From an uncultured Prevotella sp. (lineage in GTDB: Bacteria; Bacteroidota; Bacteroidia; Bacteroidales; Bacteroidaceae), in contig CAAGPV010000071.1 of assembly GCA_900771975.1 (NCBI GenBank), forward strand, positions 62,001 through 126,000: 64,000 nucleotides of DNA, given 5' to 3'. Below, piece by piece: positions 1 to 7,956 of the stretch. The notes beneath the pieces are model-generated. The model was not told the origin of the DNA. It worked only from the letters and a program-made list of their open reading frames with translations, and ran no database searches. Position 1 is the stretch's first letter. The number at the start of each line of letters is the position of its first letter. The position numbers and the translations under genes are program-made.

Positions 1-324
1 TACACCACAAACCTTATAACCTTGTCCAAGGAGATATTTTCCTATTTCAAAACCAGCACCACCTGATGAACATTTTCTTCTTACTAAATGATCTTTACTC
101 CATGCTGCATAAGGATGAATTTCCAGATTCAGCAATGACAAATCTTCATGGAGATAGGCACATACTTCTGTACAAATACCACAATTAGTACATTTGTTTG
201 GGTCAGTGATATGAGGCTCATAGAAGCCTTCCGCATTTAGACCAATCTCAATTATCTTTCGTCCACATGCTGTAGCGCAAACACCGCAACCATAACAATC
301 GTGGACATTGCTTATATTATTCAT
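1..324 (-). CDS. Coenzyme F420 hydrogenase/dehydrogenase beta subunit-like iron-sulfur protein (3' part outside window)
   Basis: The first 108 codons are present; the gene runs off the left edge. Two ferredoxin-type CxxCxxCxxxC motifs are visible (Cys10-13-16-20 and Cys45-48-51-55), followed by a KCSSGGAGFEIGKYL segment typical of the FrhB_FdhB family. Such proteins are common in bacterial exopolysaccharide and O-antigen loci, often beside polysaccharide pyruvyl transferases, where they are thought to modify sugars by redox chemistry; the actual substrate is unknown. The start is 5 bp after the flippase stop, so the two are almost certainly cotranscribed. The family call is good; the role in polysaccharide synthesis is inferred from the neighbour. 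Confidence 0.82.
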   Translation of the reverse strand, partial: MNNISNVHDCYGCGVCATACGRKIIEIGLNAEGFYEPHITDPNKCTNCGICTEVCAYLHEDLSLLNLEIHPYAAWSKDHLVRRKCSSGGAGFEIGKYLLGQGYKVCGV

Positions 325-329
325 ATTAT

Positions 330-1874
330 TTATCTTTTCAATATTTTTGATTTCACTATTAATATCACTTTTGATTTTAACATATTCCGATCTGCTTTAT
401 TGAATCCTAAATAATATCCAAAGCCAATCGTTGACATAAAAGATAGGATACAAACCATAGTAAATCTTAAAAAGACTGTATCCACCAGATGATAAGTAAG
501 TACCGGCAAGACAAGCGACATAACAGTTATTATCAAGACTCTCAGAGTAACCTCCCTCAAAAAGTCAATCATCGGGAATTTTATACTTCTAACAAGCATA
601 TACAATCTAGCAAAGTGGCAAATAAATTCAATCAAGAATGCTATTATCATCGCCATATATGGAGCTGCACCCATTTTCAAAGCTACATAAACCAATGGTA
701 ATGTAAACAATGATAATAAACCTACCACTATTTGGTAATCACGAACTTTTCCGGTAGCATGCATTGTAATTATCAAAGGATTAGATAATGTATTAAGCAA
801 AGCCGTAAATATTGTTATCTGCAAGAATATAACAGTATAAGCAGGAACTTCCTTCAACCATAAATTCAAAATCAAAGAAGACTCTATAACTATTGGCAAA
901 GAAAGTGTCAAAAGTAACAAATAGGAAAGTTTTGCCCCTCTGAACACTAACTTATACATATTCTCCAATTCTCCAGAAGCATAATTTTTAATAATCTGTG
1001 GATTCAATGCCATTTGAAAGTTGGTAACAAAACCATTCAATTTACTAAGCACTTGGTATGCTATACCACGAGCTGCATTCACAGCAGGTCCAAAGAACAT
1101 ATTCAAGACAACATTAACACCTTGCTCTTTTGCTATACCGGCAAGCGATCCTATCAAATTCCAGCTGACAAACGAACCTACATTACGTCCATATTCCTTA
1201 TTGAATTTACCGGTAAACTTACATTCTTTAAACTTATTTTTACAATAAAAAAAGTACATAAGTAATAATGCAATCTGAATAAGAGCCATTAATGCGGCAT
1301 ACACGATCAACTTATCAAATGGAGTCAACGTTATGACATAGCAAATAGCCAACTTAAAGATTGCATCAAAAATGCTAAAGTAGGCAAAAGCAGACATTTT
1401 CTCATATGCAATCAAGGCTCCATTATAAGGCACATTTATCACATTGAGGATAAATACGAGCAATGACAATTGAAAAACCCAGTTGGCAGCATCATATCTT
1501 CCTGCTGGAAAATTCATATGAGTATTCAAAAACCAAACACCAACAACTTCTCCTAAAAAGAGTATTATCAAAGCCAAAAATAGGTGTATGTAAATCATCG
1601 TACTGAATATTCCTCTTACATTACCTTCTTTACCCTTTCCAATTTCAAACGATAAAAAACGCTGCGTGGCAGAAGTCATGGCACCACTGATTACGGCGAA
1701 CATAGTAACAAAACCACCGACTACATTATATATACCAAAATCTACTTCTCCCAACTTGTCCAAAATTACACGGCTTGTATATAAGCCGATGACCATCATG
1801 AAAAGCATTCGGACATAAAGAAGAAGCGTATTCTTCGCTATTCGCTTGTTATTATCTGATGTTTGAGTTGACAT
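330..1874 (-). CDS. Wzx-like polysaccharide flippase (MOP superfamily)
   Basis: The 514-residue product is almost entirely hydrophobic, with about 12-14 predicted membrane helices. Its N-terminus (basic NNKRIAKNTLLLYVRML, then RVILDKLG and FGIYNVVGG) is typical of Bacteroidetes lipopolysaccharide flippases. Members carry lipid-linked oligosaccharide units across the inner membrane for O-antigen or capsule assembly. The gene starts 5 bp after the GHKL gene upstream and ends 5 bp before the iron-sulfur protein gene. Its first 41 codons have a diverged, truncated counterpart at 11658-11792. The exact polymer cannot be told from the sequence. Confidence 0.87.
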   Translation of the reverse strand: MSTQTSDNNKRIAKNTLLLYVRMLFMMVIGLYTSRVILDKLGEVDFGIYNVVGGFVTMFAVISGAMTSATQRFLSFEIGKGKEGNVRGIFSTMIYIHLFLALIILFLGEVVGVWFLNTHMNFPAGRYDAANWVFQLSLLVFILNVINVPYNGALIAYEKMSAFAYFSIFDAIFKLAICYVITLTPFDKLIVYAALMALIQIALLLMYFFYCKNKFKECKFTGKFNKEYGRNVGSFVSWNLIGSLAGIAKEQGVNVVLNMFFGPAVNAARGIAYQVLSKLNGFVTNFQMALNPQIIKNYASGELENMYKLVFRGAKLSYLLLLTLSLPIVIESSLILNLWLKEVPAYTVIFLQITIFTALLNTLSNPLIITMHATGKVRDYQIVVGLLSLFTLPLVYVALKMGAAPYMAMIIAFLIEFICHFARLYMLVRSIKFPMIDFLREVTLRVLIITVMSLVLPVLTYHLVDTVFLRFTMVCILSFMSTIGFGYYLGFNKADRNMLKSKVILIVKSKILKR

Positions 1875-1879
1875 GATTC

Positions 1880-3889
1880 TTATTCTAAGCCTAATTTATG
1901 AAAGAAAATTTTGTTGCGCATTGTTGCGTCCTCAATAACTTTCCTAAACGACATGATTTCTACATAAGCATTATATTTGGATATGTAACCAAAATATCCT
2001 TCATCATCTGGACTAACTGATAAGTTTGCTAAATCTGCAAATTCCCTTATTTTATCAACAATATCACATACGATATAAATATAGACAGGAGTATTGTCCT
2101 TGTTCACTTTGACTTTTTCAATGCTTTCAGGCATTTCATATTTCCCATCTAATATCTTTTTTGAATACCTTAGAGCTTGTTGGATAGGGTTCTCATTATC
2201 GGGATAGTTTTCTCTTTTCGGTCTTTTAAACTCAACAATAGTAATAGGAGAAGTTATCACATTCTCACCGTTTCTAAAGAACATTTTCTCATTGTAAAAC
2301 ACAGCAATGTCTGGTTCTTTGTGGTCTTCTTTAGATATAACCTTGTCTGATGCTATGTAATGGCTAAAAACTAATCTTTCATCCAATAGCCATAAATTAT
2401 GGTCTTCATAATCCACCTCCCTATCATTTTTTATCATAGGAAAGAATAAGTTGTGCAATTCACTCTCTAAATGAGCTTTCCCAGAGTCGGTTCTTTTCCG
2501 TAGTTCATTGTATAAATCAATAACTTTCTTTCTGTTGCAAACGTAGTGAGCCAAATCATTCTTTCCGTCTTCCGTTACTTTTGAGAATAACTCAGCAACT
2601 TGTTCCTTGAAAGTTTCTTCATTGGACTCTTGTTGACTATCAAGCAACTCATGGATCTCTATTCGAGACTTTTGCTCTTTCTCAAATTTTATCTGTTGGA
2701 ATTTTAATTCCAAATCCAAATCTTTTATTCCTATTGGTAGATTTTCAAAATCCAGATCTTTCAATAGACTTTTGTTCCAAGGAGCGACTTTGGAAACATA
2801 ATCCATAACCTTTTGTTTCTTGGCTTGAAATTTCTCTTGAATATACTCTTTGAAAAATTTCTTTGTGATAAGGCTGGCTTCTCTTTCTATACGTTCCACA
2901 GAAATATCTGCGAAAACATCATCATCAGTATGAGCTAAAGAAAAATCGCCTCGTTCTGTATCTACATGATCATCTAAGTATTTTCCAATAACATAAGAAC
3001 GAATCGCATAATTTTTCTGTTTCCCATCTCCTATGTCAATCATATTTTCCTTAAACTCAGGAACATAATTGTGAAGAGGTTTATTTGTTACTTCTCGTCT
3101 ATGCGCGGTTAAAATCACTTTATTTGCAATAGAGGAAAAATAGACTTTATATGCTTTTACCTTAAATTTATGCTTTGTATGTTTTTTGTCCTCTATTTCA
3201 AACTGCTCTTCTTGAACAAACTGAATTGTATTGTCTTTGCCAACAAAATTATTTAAAACAATTGGGTTACTTCCATCACTTTCTTTCAATGTGATAATTG
3301 GAATACTTTCTGCATTATCAACAAAAAACACCAAAAGACGTTCTACAAGTTTTCGAGCTATGACATCCAATCCCTTGTCTGCGTTATAGTCTTTTACAGC
3401 AGACTTCAAATGCAATGTTGTTTTGCAAGCAGCATCTTTACTCGTGCTTAATTCGTTCTTTTCGTTTTCTATGATTTCTTCGTTGTGCCCGAAATCGAAA
3501 GTACGATGCCAACATTCTTCTCCAATTTTGTAATAACTATCAACAGAAACTTTTTGGAAGTATTTAAGATACATGAATCTGCCAAAACCTTTTCCGCCAG
3601 ATTTATATTTATGTTCTGAAAGGTAAGTATCGAAAGAATCCCTATTTGCATCAGTAAACCCGATACCATTATCTACTATATCAAACCCCACTATAGATCC
3701 ACAACTTGAAGACTCTCCTTTATCATCAAAACTTTTCTGACCATCTCTGATAGCTACAATATCTATTGAGCCATTTTTACGCATTCCTATAGAGTCTATA
3801 GAATTACAGACAGCTTCAATGATTGGAGTGAGGTATGTTGTTTGGGCTTTGATACCCCTTACTATTCCTAAGATATTAATTTTACTCAT
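1880..3889 (-). CDS. GHKL-type ATPase with C-terminal PD-(D/E)XK-like domain, candidate defence protein
   Basis: The 669-residue protein has a clear Hsp90/MutL/histidine-kinase (GHKL) ATP-binding fold at its N-terminus: N-box EAVCNSID (25-32), DNGIGF (73-78) and GGKGFGR (98-104). The middle (about 330-480) is charged and partly coiled. The C-terminal third contains HNLWLLDERLVFSHYIASDK (497-516), EPDIAVF (525-531) and IVEFKRP (551-557), an arrangement that fits the D...ExK core of PD-(D/E)XK nucleases. This would couple an ATP-driven clamp to a nuclease-like domain. The start lies 2 bp after the stop of the metallo-beta-lactamase-fold gene, so it is the last gene of a tight four-gene cassette. 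The ATPase part is certain; the nuclease domain is likely; a defence role is inference from architecture and neighbourhood. Confidence 0.82.
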   Translation of the reverse strand: MSKINILGIVRGIKAQTTYLTPIIEAVCNSIDSIGMRKNGSIDIVAIRDGQKSFDDKGESSSCGSIVGFDIVDNGIGFTDANRDSFDTYLSEHKYKSGGKGFGRFMYLKYFQKVSVDSYYKIGEECWHRTFDFGHNEEIIENEKNELSTSKDAACKTTLHLKSAVKDYNADKGLDVIARKLVERLLVFFVDNAESIPIITLKESDGSNPIVLNNFVGKDNTIQFVQEEQFEIEDKKHTKHKFKVKAYKVYFSSIANKVILTAHRREVTNKPLHNYVPEFKENMIDIGDGKQKNYAIRSYVIGKYLDDHVDTERGDFSLAHTDDDVFADISVERIEREASLITKKFFKEYIQEKFQAKKQKVMDYVSKVAPWNKSLLKDLDFENLPIGIKDLDLELKFQQIKFEKEQKSRIEIHELLDSQQESNEETFKEQVAELFSKVTEDGKNDLAHYVCNRKKVIDLYNELRKRTDSGKAHLESELHNLFFPMIKNDREVDYEDHNLWLLDERLVFSHYIASDKVISKEDHKEPDIAVFYNEKMFFRNGENVITSPITIVEFKRPKRENYPDNENPIQQALRYSKKILDGKYEMPESIEKVKVNKDNTPVYIYIVCDIVDKIREFADLANLSVSPDDEGYFGYISKYNAYVEIMSFRKVIEDATMRNKIFFHKLGLE

Positions 3890-3891
3890 AT

Positions 3892-4881
3892 TTACTCATA
3901 TTTGTAAGCATTCCCATATCGTGTAATCTTCAATTGTACACAAGAATCCATAAAAGTGTATCTATATCCTATCATACCAAAGGCACTTGTGTCCTCTTTT
4001 GTTTTCTGAGTAACGTAAATCTGCTTGGTTACTTTCTTATATTTGTCAAGAACTCCATTATTTGGAAGTTGCTGGGTTAGAAAAGACGCTGTTACAGCAG
4101 AATCGACTTCATTATTGAAAAATGGTACAATATTCTGAGCTGTTTTAGAGGCATGGTGAGGAATCTTTATCCATTTACAGCCATACAACGAAGAAAGTTC
4201 AGATTCCCTTAAAGATTTATCAGGTGCATCACCACCGAAAAAGAAACAATAGCCGTCAACATCTAAAATCATAGACAACGAAATATCATTTAAAAGGGAA
4301 TCGCTAATCTTCTTCTGTTTTCTTCTTTTATCATCCAACATAAAATCTATGGGCGTCAGGCAATATAAATTCACATTTTTGGTTTGCCCAGTCAAAGAAT
4401 CTTCCAAACAGAAAGAATAAACACAACGTTTTTCCTTAGGTTGGCAATCTATTGATTTTAAATTTTTCTTATCGAATTTAAAATTCATTTTCTTCAGAAC
4501 CTTTTTTGACATGGGGCGCATATTCACGACATCATTATCTGTGCCATAGATTTGCTTGGGAATTACTCCTATGCTTCCTTTTCGATAGAATGTATCAACA
4601 AGGGATTCAAAACCGCATGAATGGTCATCATGTGGATGAGTCCACACAAAGCAATCTATTTTCTTTACATGAAAGCGCATTAAGAGTTTTGCTATCAAAT
4701 TGCATTCAGTACCATTTATTACCGTTGTGCAACAATCCATTGTAATAGTTCGAATAACTTCAGTACCCCTCAAAAATAGAATCAAAATTCCTTCGCCATT
4801 TCCGTTTTTGCCCCCAACAACGAAAATCTGGATAGCAAACTCTTTGAAGTCTAACTTTAGGCTGTTATCTACAATAGCCAT
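3892..4881 (-). CDS. Metallo-beta-lactamase-fold hydrolase, ComEC-like, cytosolic
   Basis: The 329-residue protein shows the metal-binding motif THPHDDH (81-87; H82, H84, D86, H87), a GGDAPD segment (216-221) and PHHAS (241-245). This set resembles the beta-lactamase domain of ComEC/Rec2-type proteins and related stand-alone enzymes of defence loci. No signal peptide or membrane helices are seen, so it should act in the cytosol, probably as a phosphodiesterase or nuclease; the substrate is unknown. It overlaps the 72-aa gene upstream by 13 bp and is followed after 2 bp by the GHKL gene, which implies translational coupling. Confidence 0.8.
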   Translation of the reverse strand: MAIVDNSLKLDFKEFAIQIFVVGGKNGNGEGILILFLRGTEVIRTITMDCCTTVINGTECNLIAKLLMRFHVKKIDCFVWTHPHDDHSCGFESLVDTFYRKGSIGVIPKQIYGTDNDVVNMRPMSKKVLKKMNFKFDKKNLKSIDCQPKEKRCVYSFCLEDSLTGQTKNVNLYCLTPIDFMLDDKRRKQKKISDSLLNDISLSMILDVDGYCFFFGGDAPDKSLRESELSSLYGCKWIKIPHHASKTAQNIVPFFNNEVDSAVTASFLTQQLPNNGVLDKYKKVTKQIYVTQKTKEDTSAFGMIGYRYTFMDSCVQLKITRYGNAYKYE

Positions 4882-5087
4882 GATAAATCATCATTATATT
4901 CTTCAATTATATCCTCATCATTCAAATTACGCTCTCCAAACGAAAGACTTTCTATAATTGTAGTAGATTCGCTAACAACAACACCATCTACACTTATTAT
5001 AGAACTGGCTTGTTTGAAAACTTCGTAAGAGGTAGACAACATTTCTTCACCCTCAATTAAAGAAAAAACATCAATTTCATCATCCAT
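4869..5087 (-). CDS. Small acidic protein of unknown function (72 aa)
   Basis: I do not recognise a family. The product is strongly acidic (start MDDEIDVFSLIEGEEML, end EYNDDLSWLL), with no membrane helix or Cys motif. It is convincing as a gene because it overlaps the upstream TIGR04255-like gene by 8 bp and the downstream metallo-beta-lactamase-fold gene by 13 bp in an otherwise gap-free cassette. Size and charge would suit an adaptor, inhibitor or antitoxin-like partner for one of its neighbours, but nothing in the sequence proves this. Confidence 0.65.
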   Translation of the reverse strand: MDDEIDVFSLIEGEEMLSTSYEVFKQASSIISVDGVVVSESTTIIESLSFGERNLNDEDIIEEYNDDLSWLL

Positions 5088-5886
5088 GATAAAAAGTGTC
5101 TATATATTGTTCTGTAAATGTATCTACGAAATAATTGAATATCGGTTCATTCATTTGTTCAGAGATCATTTTCTCAATACGAGCAACCGTAGAGAAGTCA
5201 TCGGTATTTATCAAATTGCCATTTTTATAGGAATCTATATCAAAAACATATTGAATTTTCCTGTTGTCATCTTCTTCTACCTCTTGAACAATGCGTTGGA
5301 TATTAAACACTGTATTAACGTCTTTCTGGAATATCAAATCAGAATACGCTTTTTTCAAAGGAAGACAAGCTGTACCTTTTTTGTATATCCCCCAAATAGG
5401 AATTTCTACGGATTGGCTTAATGCATCAACATCTTGAAATTTCGCTATATCTACTTTTCTTAATCCCAATCTCCGTATAGAAATGAACGAATCAAATTTT
5501 CTTATACAATCTATTGCATTAGCCATTAGATGAATGTATTCATTACATCCTTCATACTCATCCGAGCTATTTATCTCGATATAAGCAAAGTCTGGTCCTA
5601 ACATAAAATTGGCATTACTTGGTCCAATCGTACAATCTGCAAATTGGAAAAGTGTTTTCTTTTCTAAATTTACATTTACAGGATGACTACTTGGTTGTGA
5701 GTTTAACTCAACTTTATAGTTATTGTTATTGACAGGTCTAAATGTTGTAAATTTACCCTCCATAATAGGTTTAAGACCATTTACACAACCTATAAGATCT
5801 GTCAACCCGACAAAGTCAACTCTTATAATAACCTTCTTTAATATGGAAGACTTTACATTAGAACGACTAAACTTATTCTTTGCCAT
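5080..5886 (-). CDS. TIGR04255 family-like protein
   Basis: The 268-residue soluble protein has the hallmark RRLGLRKVD (138-146), which resembles the RxGLRY motif of the sporadically distributed TIGR04255 family, about 250 residues long and of unknown function. A central segment (FADCTIGPSNANFML, then an FDSFISI strand) fits the same family. It is the first gene of the four-gene cassette and starts 6 bp after the stop of the manC remnant. Members occur patchily in bacterial genomes, which suits a horizontally moving accessory or defence gene. The family call is moderate because I compared by eye only. Confidence 0.6.
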   Translation of the reverse strand: MAKNKFSRSNVKSSILKKVIIRVDFVGLTDLIGCVNGLKPIMEGKFTTFRPVNNNNYKVELNSQPSSHPVNVNLEKKTLFQFADCTIGPSNANFMLGPDFAYIEINSSDEYEGCNEYIHLMANAIDCIRKFDSFISIRRLGLRKVDIAKFQDVDALSQSVEIPIWGIYKKGTACLPLKKAYSDLIFQKDVNTVFNIQRIVQEVEEDDNRKIQYVFDIDSYKNGNLINTDDFSTVARIEKMISEQMNEPIFNYFVDTFTEQYIDTFYHG

Positions 5887-5892
5887 AAGACG

Positions 5893-6217
5893 TTAGATTT
5901 TAAAATCCTTAATTCTCCTCTGTTCCTCCTTCAATGAGCAAACAAGCAGTTGTCCATGCTTCTCTGCCACGATATAGCCATCTAAGCCTTGCACAACCAC
6001 CTTGCTCTCATCGGCTGCATGAACCACACTGTTCCTGCATTCATACAAGCGGATGTCTTCGCCTACCTTGGCATTGCCATTCTCATCCTGTGGAAGTAAG
6101 GTACGGAGACTGCCCCAGCTACCTAAATCGCTCCAACCAAACTCTGCTGGCAAGGTATAGATTTCCTTCGACTTCTCCATTACGGCATAGTCAATACTAA
6201 ACAAGAACAACGTAATA
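5893..6217 (-). pseudogene. 3' remnant of mannose-1-phosphate guanylyltransferase gene
   Basis: From about 6200 down to the stop the reading frame gives SIDYAVMEKSKEIYTLPAEF and then GWSDLGSWGSLRTLLPQDENGN, the characteristic C-terminal part of ManC-type GDP-mannose pyrophosphorylases. Only about 102 codons remain of a usual 340-360, and the nucleotidyltransferase N-terminal domain is missing. The homology begins directly at the end of rfbC, so the fragment looks like a recombination scar. An ATG at 6180 or inside rfbC at 6255 could start a short product, but it would lack the active site. Confidence 0.8.
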
Positions 6218-6808
6218 TCAATATAAATCCACGTTGATATCGAATGGGCTATCAAAGTCCTTCAGCATGGCATGTTTCGTATCTTTCTCTGAGAGATTGG
6301 CATGTTCTGTTGGGATTTTCCAATCGATACCGAGAGAATCATCAAGGATAGAGATACCTCCGTCTGCCTCAGGATGATAGAAGTTATCACACTTGTATTG
6401 GAAGACTGCTGTTTCTGAGAGAACAGCGAAACCATGGGCAAAGCCCTTTGGAATGAAGAACTGACGATGATTGTCTTCTGTCAGTTCTACAGCCACATGC
6501 TTGCCATAGGTTGGTGATCCTTTGCGGATATCTACTGCTACATCAAGCACTCTGCCTTTTACGCAACGTACTAGTTTGCTTTGGGTATATGGTGGGCGCT
6601 GGAAGTGCAGGCCTCGCATCACGCCATAGCTACTCATAGACTCATTGTCTTGGCAGAAGTGAACACTATGTCCCAGGATTGGGGTTACTTTCTCTTCAAA
6701 CTCTCGCTCGCTGAAACTCTCGAAGAAATAGCCACGAGAGTCACGGAAGAGGCGTGGCTCTAAAATGAGGCACGCACCATCTATAGTTGCTTTTATAACA
6801 TTCATCAT
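6218..6808 (-). CDS. rfbC: dTDP-4-dehydrorhamnose 3,5-epimerase
   Basis: The cupin-fold epimerase of dTDP-L-rhamnose synthesis, 195-196 residues, full length. Visible family marks are FRDSRGYFFESF (21-32), MRGLHFQ with the catalytic His68, the PKGFAHGF turn (120-127) and FQYKC with the likely catalytic Tyr. Two ATGs are adjacent (6808 and 6805); the second gives the usual MNVIKATIDGA start. The first overlaps the stop of the Mrr-like gene in an ATGATGA arrangement. No rfbA, rfbB or rfbD lies in this window, so the rest of the pathway must be elsewhere. Base composition is richer in G+C than in the flanking defence-like genes. Confidence 0.95.
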   Translation of the reverse strand: MMNVIKATIDGACLILEPRLFRDSRGYFFESFSEREFEEKVTPILGHSVHFCQDNESMSSYGVMRGLHFQRPPYTQSKLVRCVKGRVLDVAVDIRKGSPTYGKHVAVELTEDNHRQFFIPKGFAHGFAVLSETAVFQYKCDNFYHPEADGGISILDDSLGIDWKIPTEHANLSEKDTKHAMLKDFDSPFDINVDLY

Positions 6809-7956
6809 TCTTCGACAATTTTAGGCTCAATCAGAACTTCTTCTCTTTCTTCAGCCTTTGTTTTAACTTCTATTATTTCTTCCTTTTCTTCATATACTGG
6901 ACAGACGTTAACTGTCAAGATACCTTTTTTATTATAATCTTCACATAAGAATTCCCATCCAAGAGGCAACTTTTCTATTCCTCTTTGCGGAATGAACGAC
7001 AAAGAGAAGTCCCGATTGTCTTGTTGAACAAACACTTTGTCCAAAGGTTTATAAACGACACCGTTTCGATACTCTTGAAATACCTCTCGCTTACGTGATT
7101 TCTCAGCATTGAGTGTCGCTATCGTATTTGAGTCGCAACCCAAGAATGACTGGTGGTAATGAAATCTGTCGCTAATGCGCTCAATGTCTTCCTCTTTGAA
7201 CCAAACTGTCATTTTAGGTGACTTGATTACCGTCTTGCCAATATTCTCTATTCGTATATTTAACTTGCACCAGCACTTGTTCACTTTACAAGGTGGATTT
7301 ATAATGTCTCTTAAGGAAGTGATAGGAGGCAGTCCGTAATTCACCTGTTGGTAAAGCAAATCGTCACCAAAGATGCTCTTGACAGGCTCTTTATAACGAT
7401 ATTTTTTTGTTGTCCTTATATAAACAGGATGCACCGTACATTTATTTTTACCATTACTAAATGTAACCTGTATGTTTGTAGCTTCCCTGAATTGGCAGTT
7501 GTTCAAATACCAATTATATACAGTCCGCTCTCTTTCCATCATATCAACAATATCCTCCCAAGAACATATATCTATATGGAACGAACCGTTATTTATGCTT
7601 TCAATATCTTTCTCTCGGATATATTGTTCAATGGAAGAATCCTTGTTCGCAGTAGTTGCAAAGATGAGTCGTTTAAGTTTAGGGCTAAACGATTGGGCTT
7701 TCTTGATTTCTGTATCTATCGCTGCCATAGTTAGCTGAGCATTGGTATAATCATCTTTTCCTTTGCATTGTATTCCGCAATAACCTCCATATTTCTCAAC
7801 GTAGGCATAAACATCAACACCATGTTGCTGTTGTCCTTGTCGCCCATGTTGCTTAATGCTATCGGAGCAATCCCATATTTCTCCCCAAAGCAACTTGCAG
7901 AGTTTTTCAAAATCCTGCCAGTTTTTAGGTTTCATCAGTTGTGTTGGTGCTATCAT
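6805..7956 (-). CDS. Mrr-like PD-(D/E)XK endonuclease-domain protein associated with SIR2-HerA
   Basis: The N-terminal ~150 residues resemble the Mrr_cat/restriction endonuclease-like fold: NWQDFEKLCKLLWGE (12-26), HGVDVYA with Asp48, and GIQCKGKDD with Gln63-x-Lys65, the D...QxK pattern of Mrr-type nucleases. Residues 160-380 form an unrecognised beta-rich region ending in an acidic Glu/Lys tail. The ATG overlaps the HerA stop (ATGA) and its own stop overlaps the rfbC start, so it is translated as part of the SIR2-HerA unit. A nuclease role is likely; its partnership with SIR2-HerA is inferred from the overlap. Confidence 0.78.
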   Translation of the reverse strand: MIAPTQLMKPKNWQDFEKLCKLLWGEIWDCSDSIKQHGRQGQQQHGVDVYAYVEKYGGYCGIQCKGKDDYTNAQLTMAAIDTEIKKAQSFSPKLKRLIFATTANKDSSIEQYIREKDIESINNGSFHIDICSWEDIVDMMERERTVYNWYLNNCQFREATNIQVTFSNGKNKCTVHPVYIRTTKKYRYKEPVKSIFGDDLLYQQVNYGLPPITSLRDIINPPCKVNKCWCKLNIRIENIGKTVIKSPKMTVWFKEEDIERISDRFHYHQSFLGCDSNTIATLNAEKSRKREVFQEYRNGVVYKPLDKVFVQQDNRDFSLSFIPQRGIEKLPLGWEFLCEDYNKKGILTVNVCPVYEEKEEIIEVKTKAEEREEVLIEPKIVEE

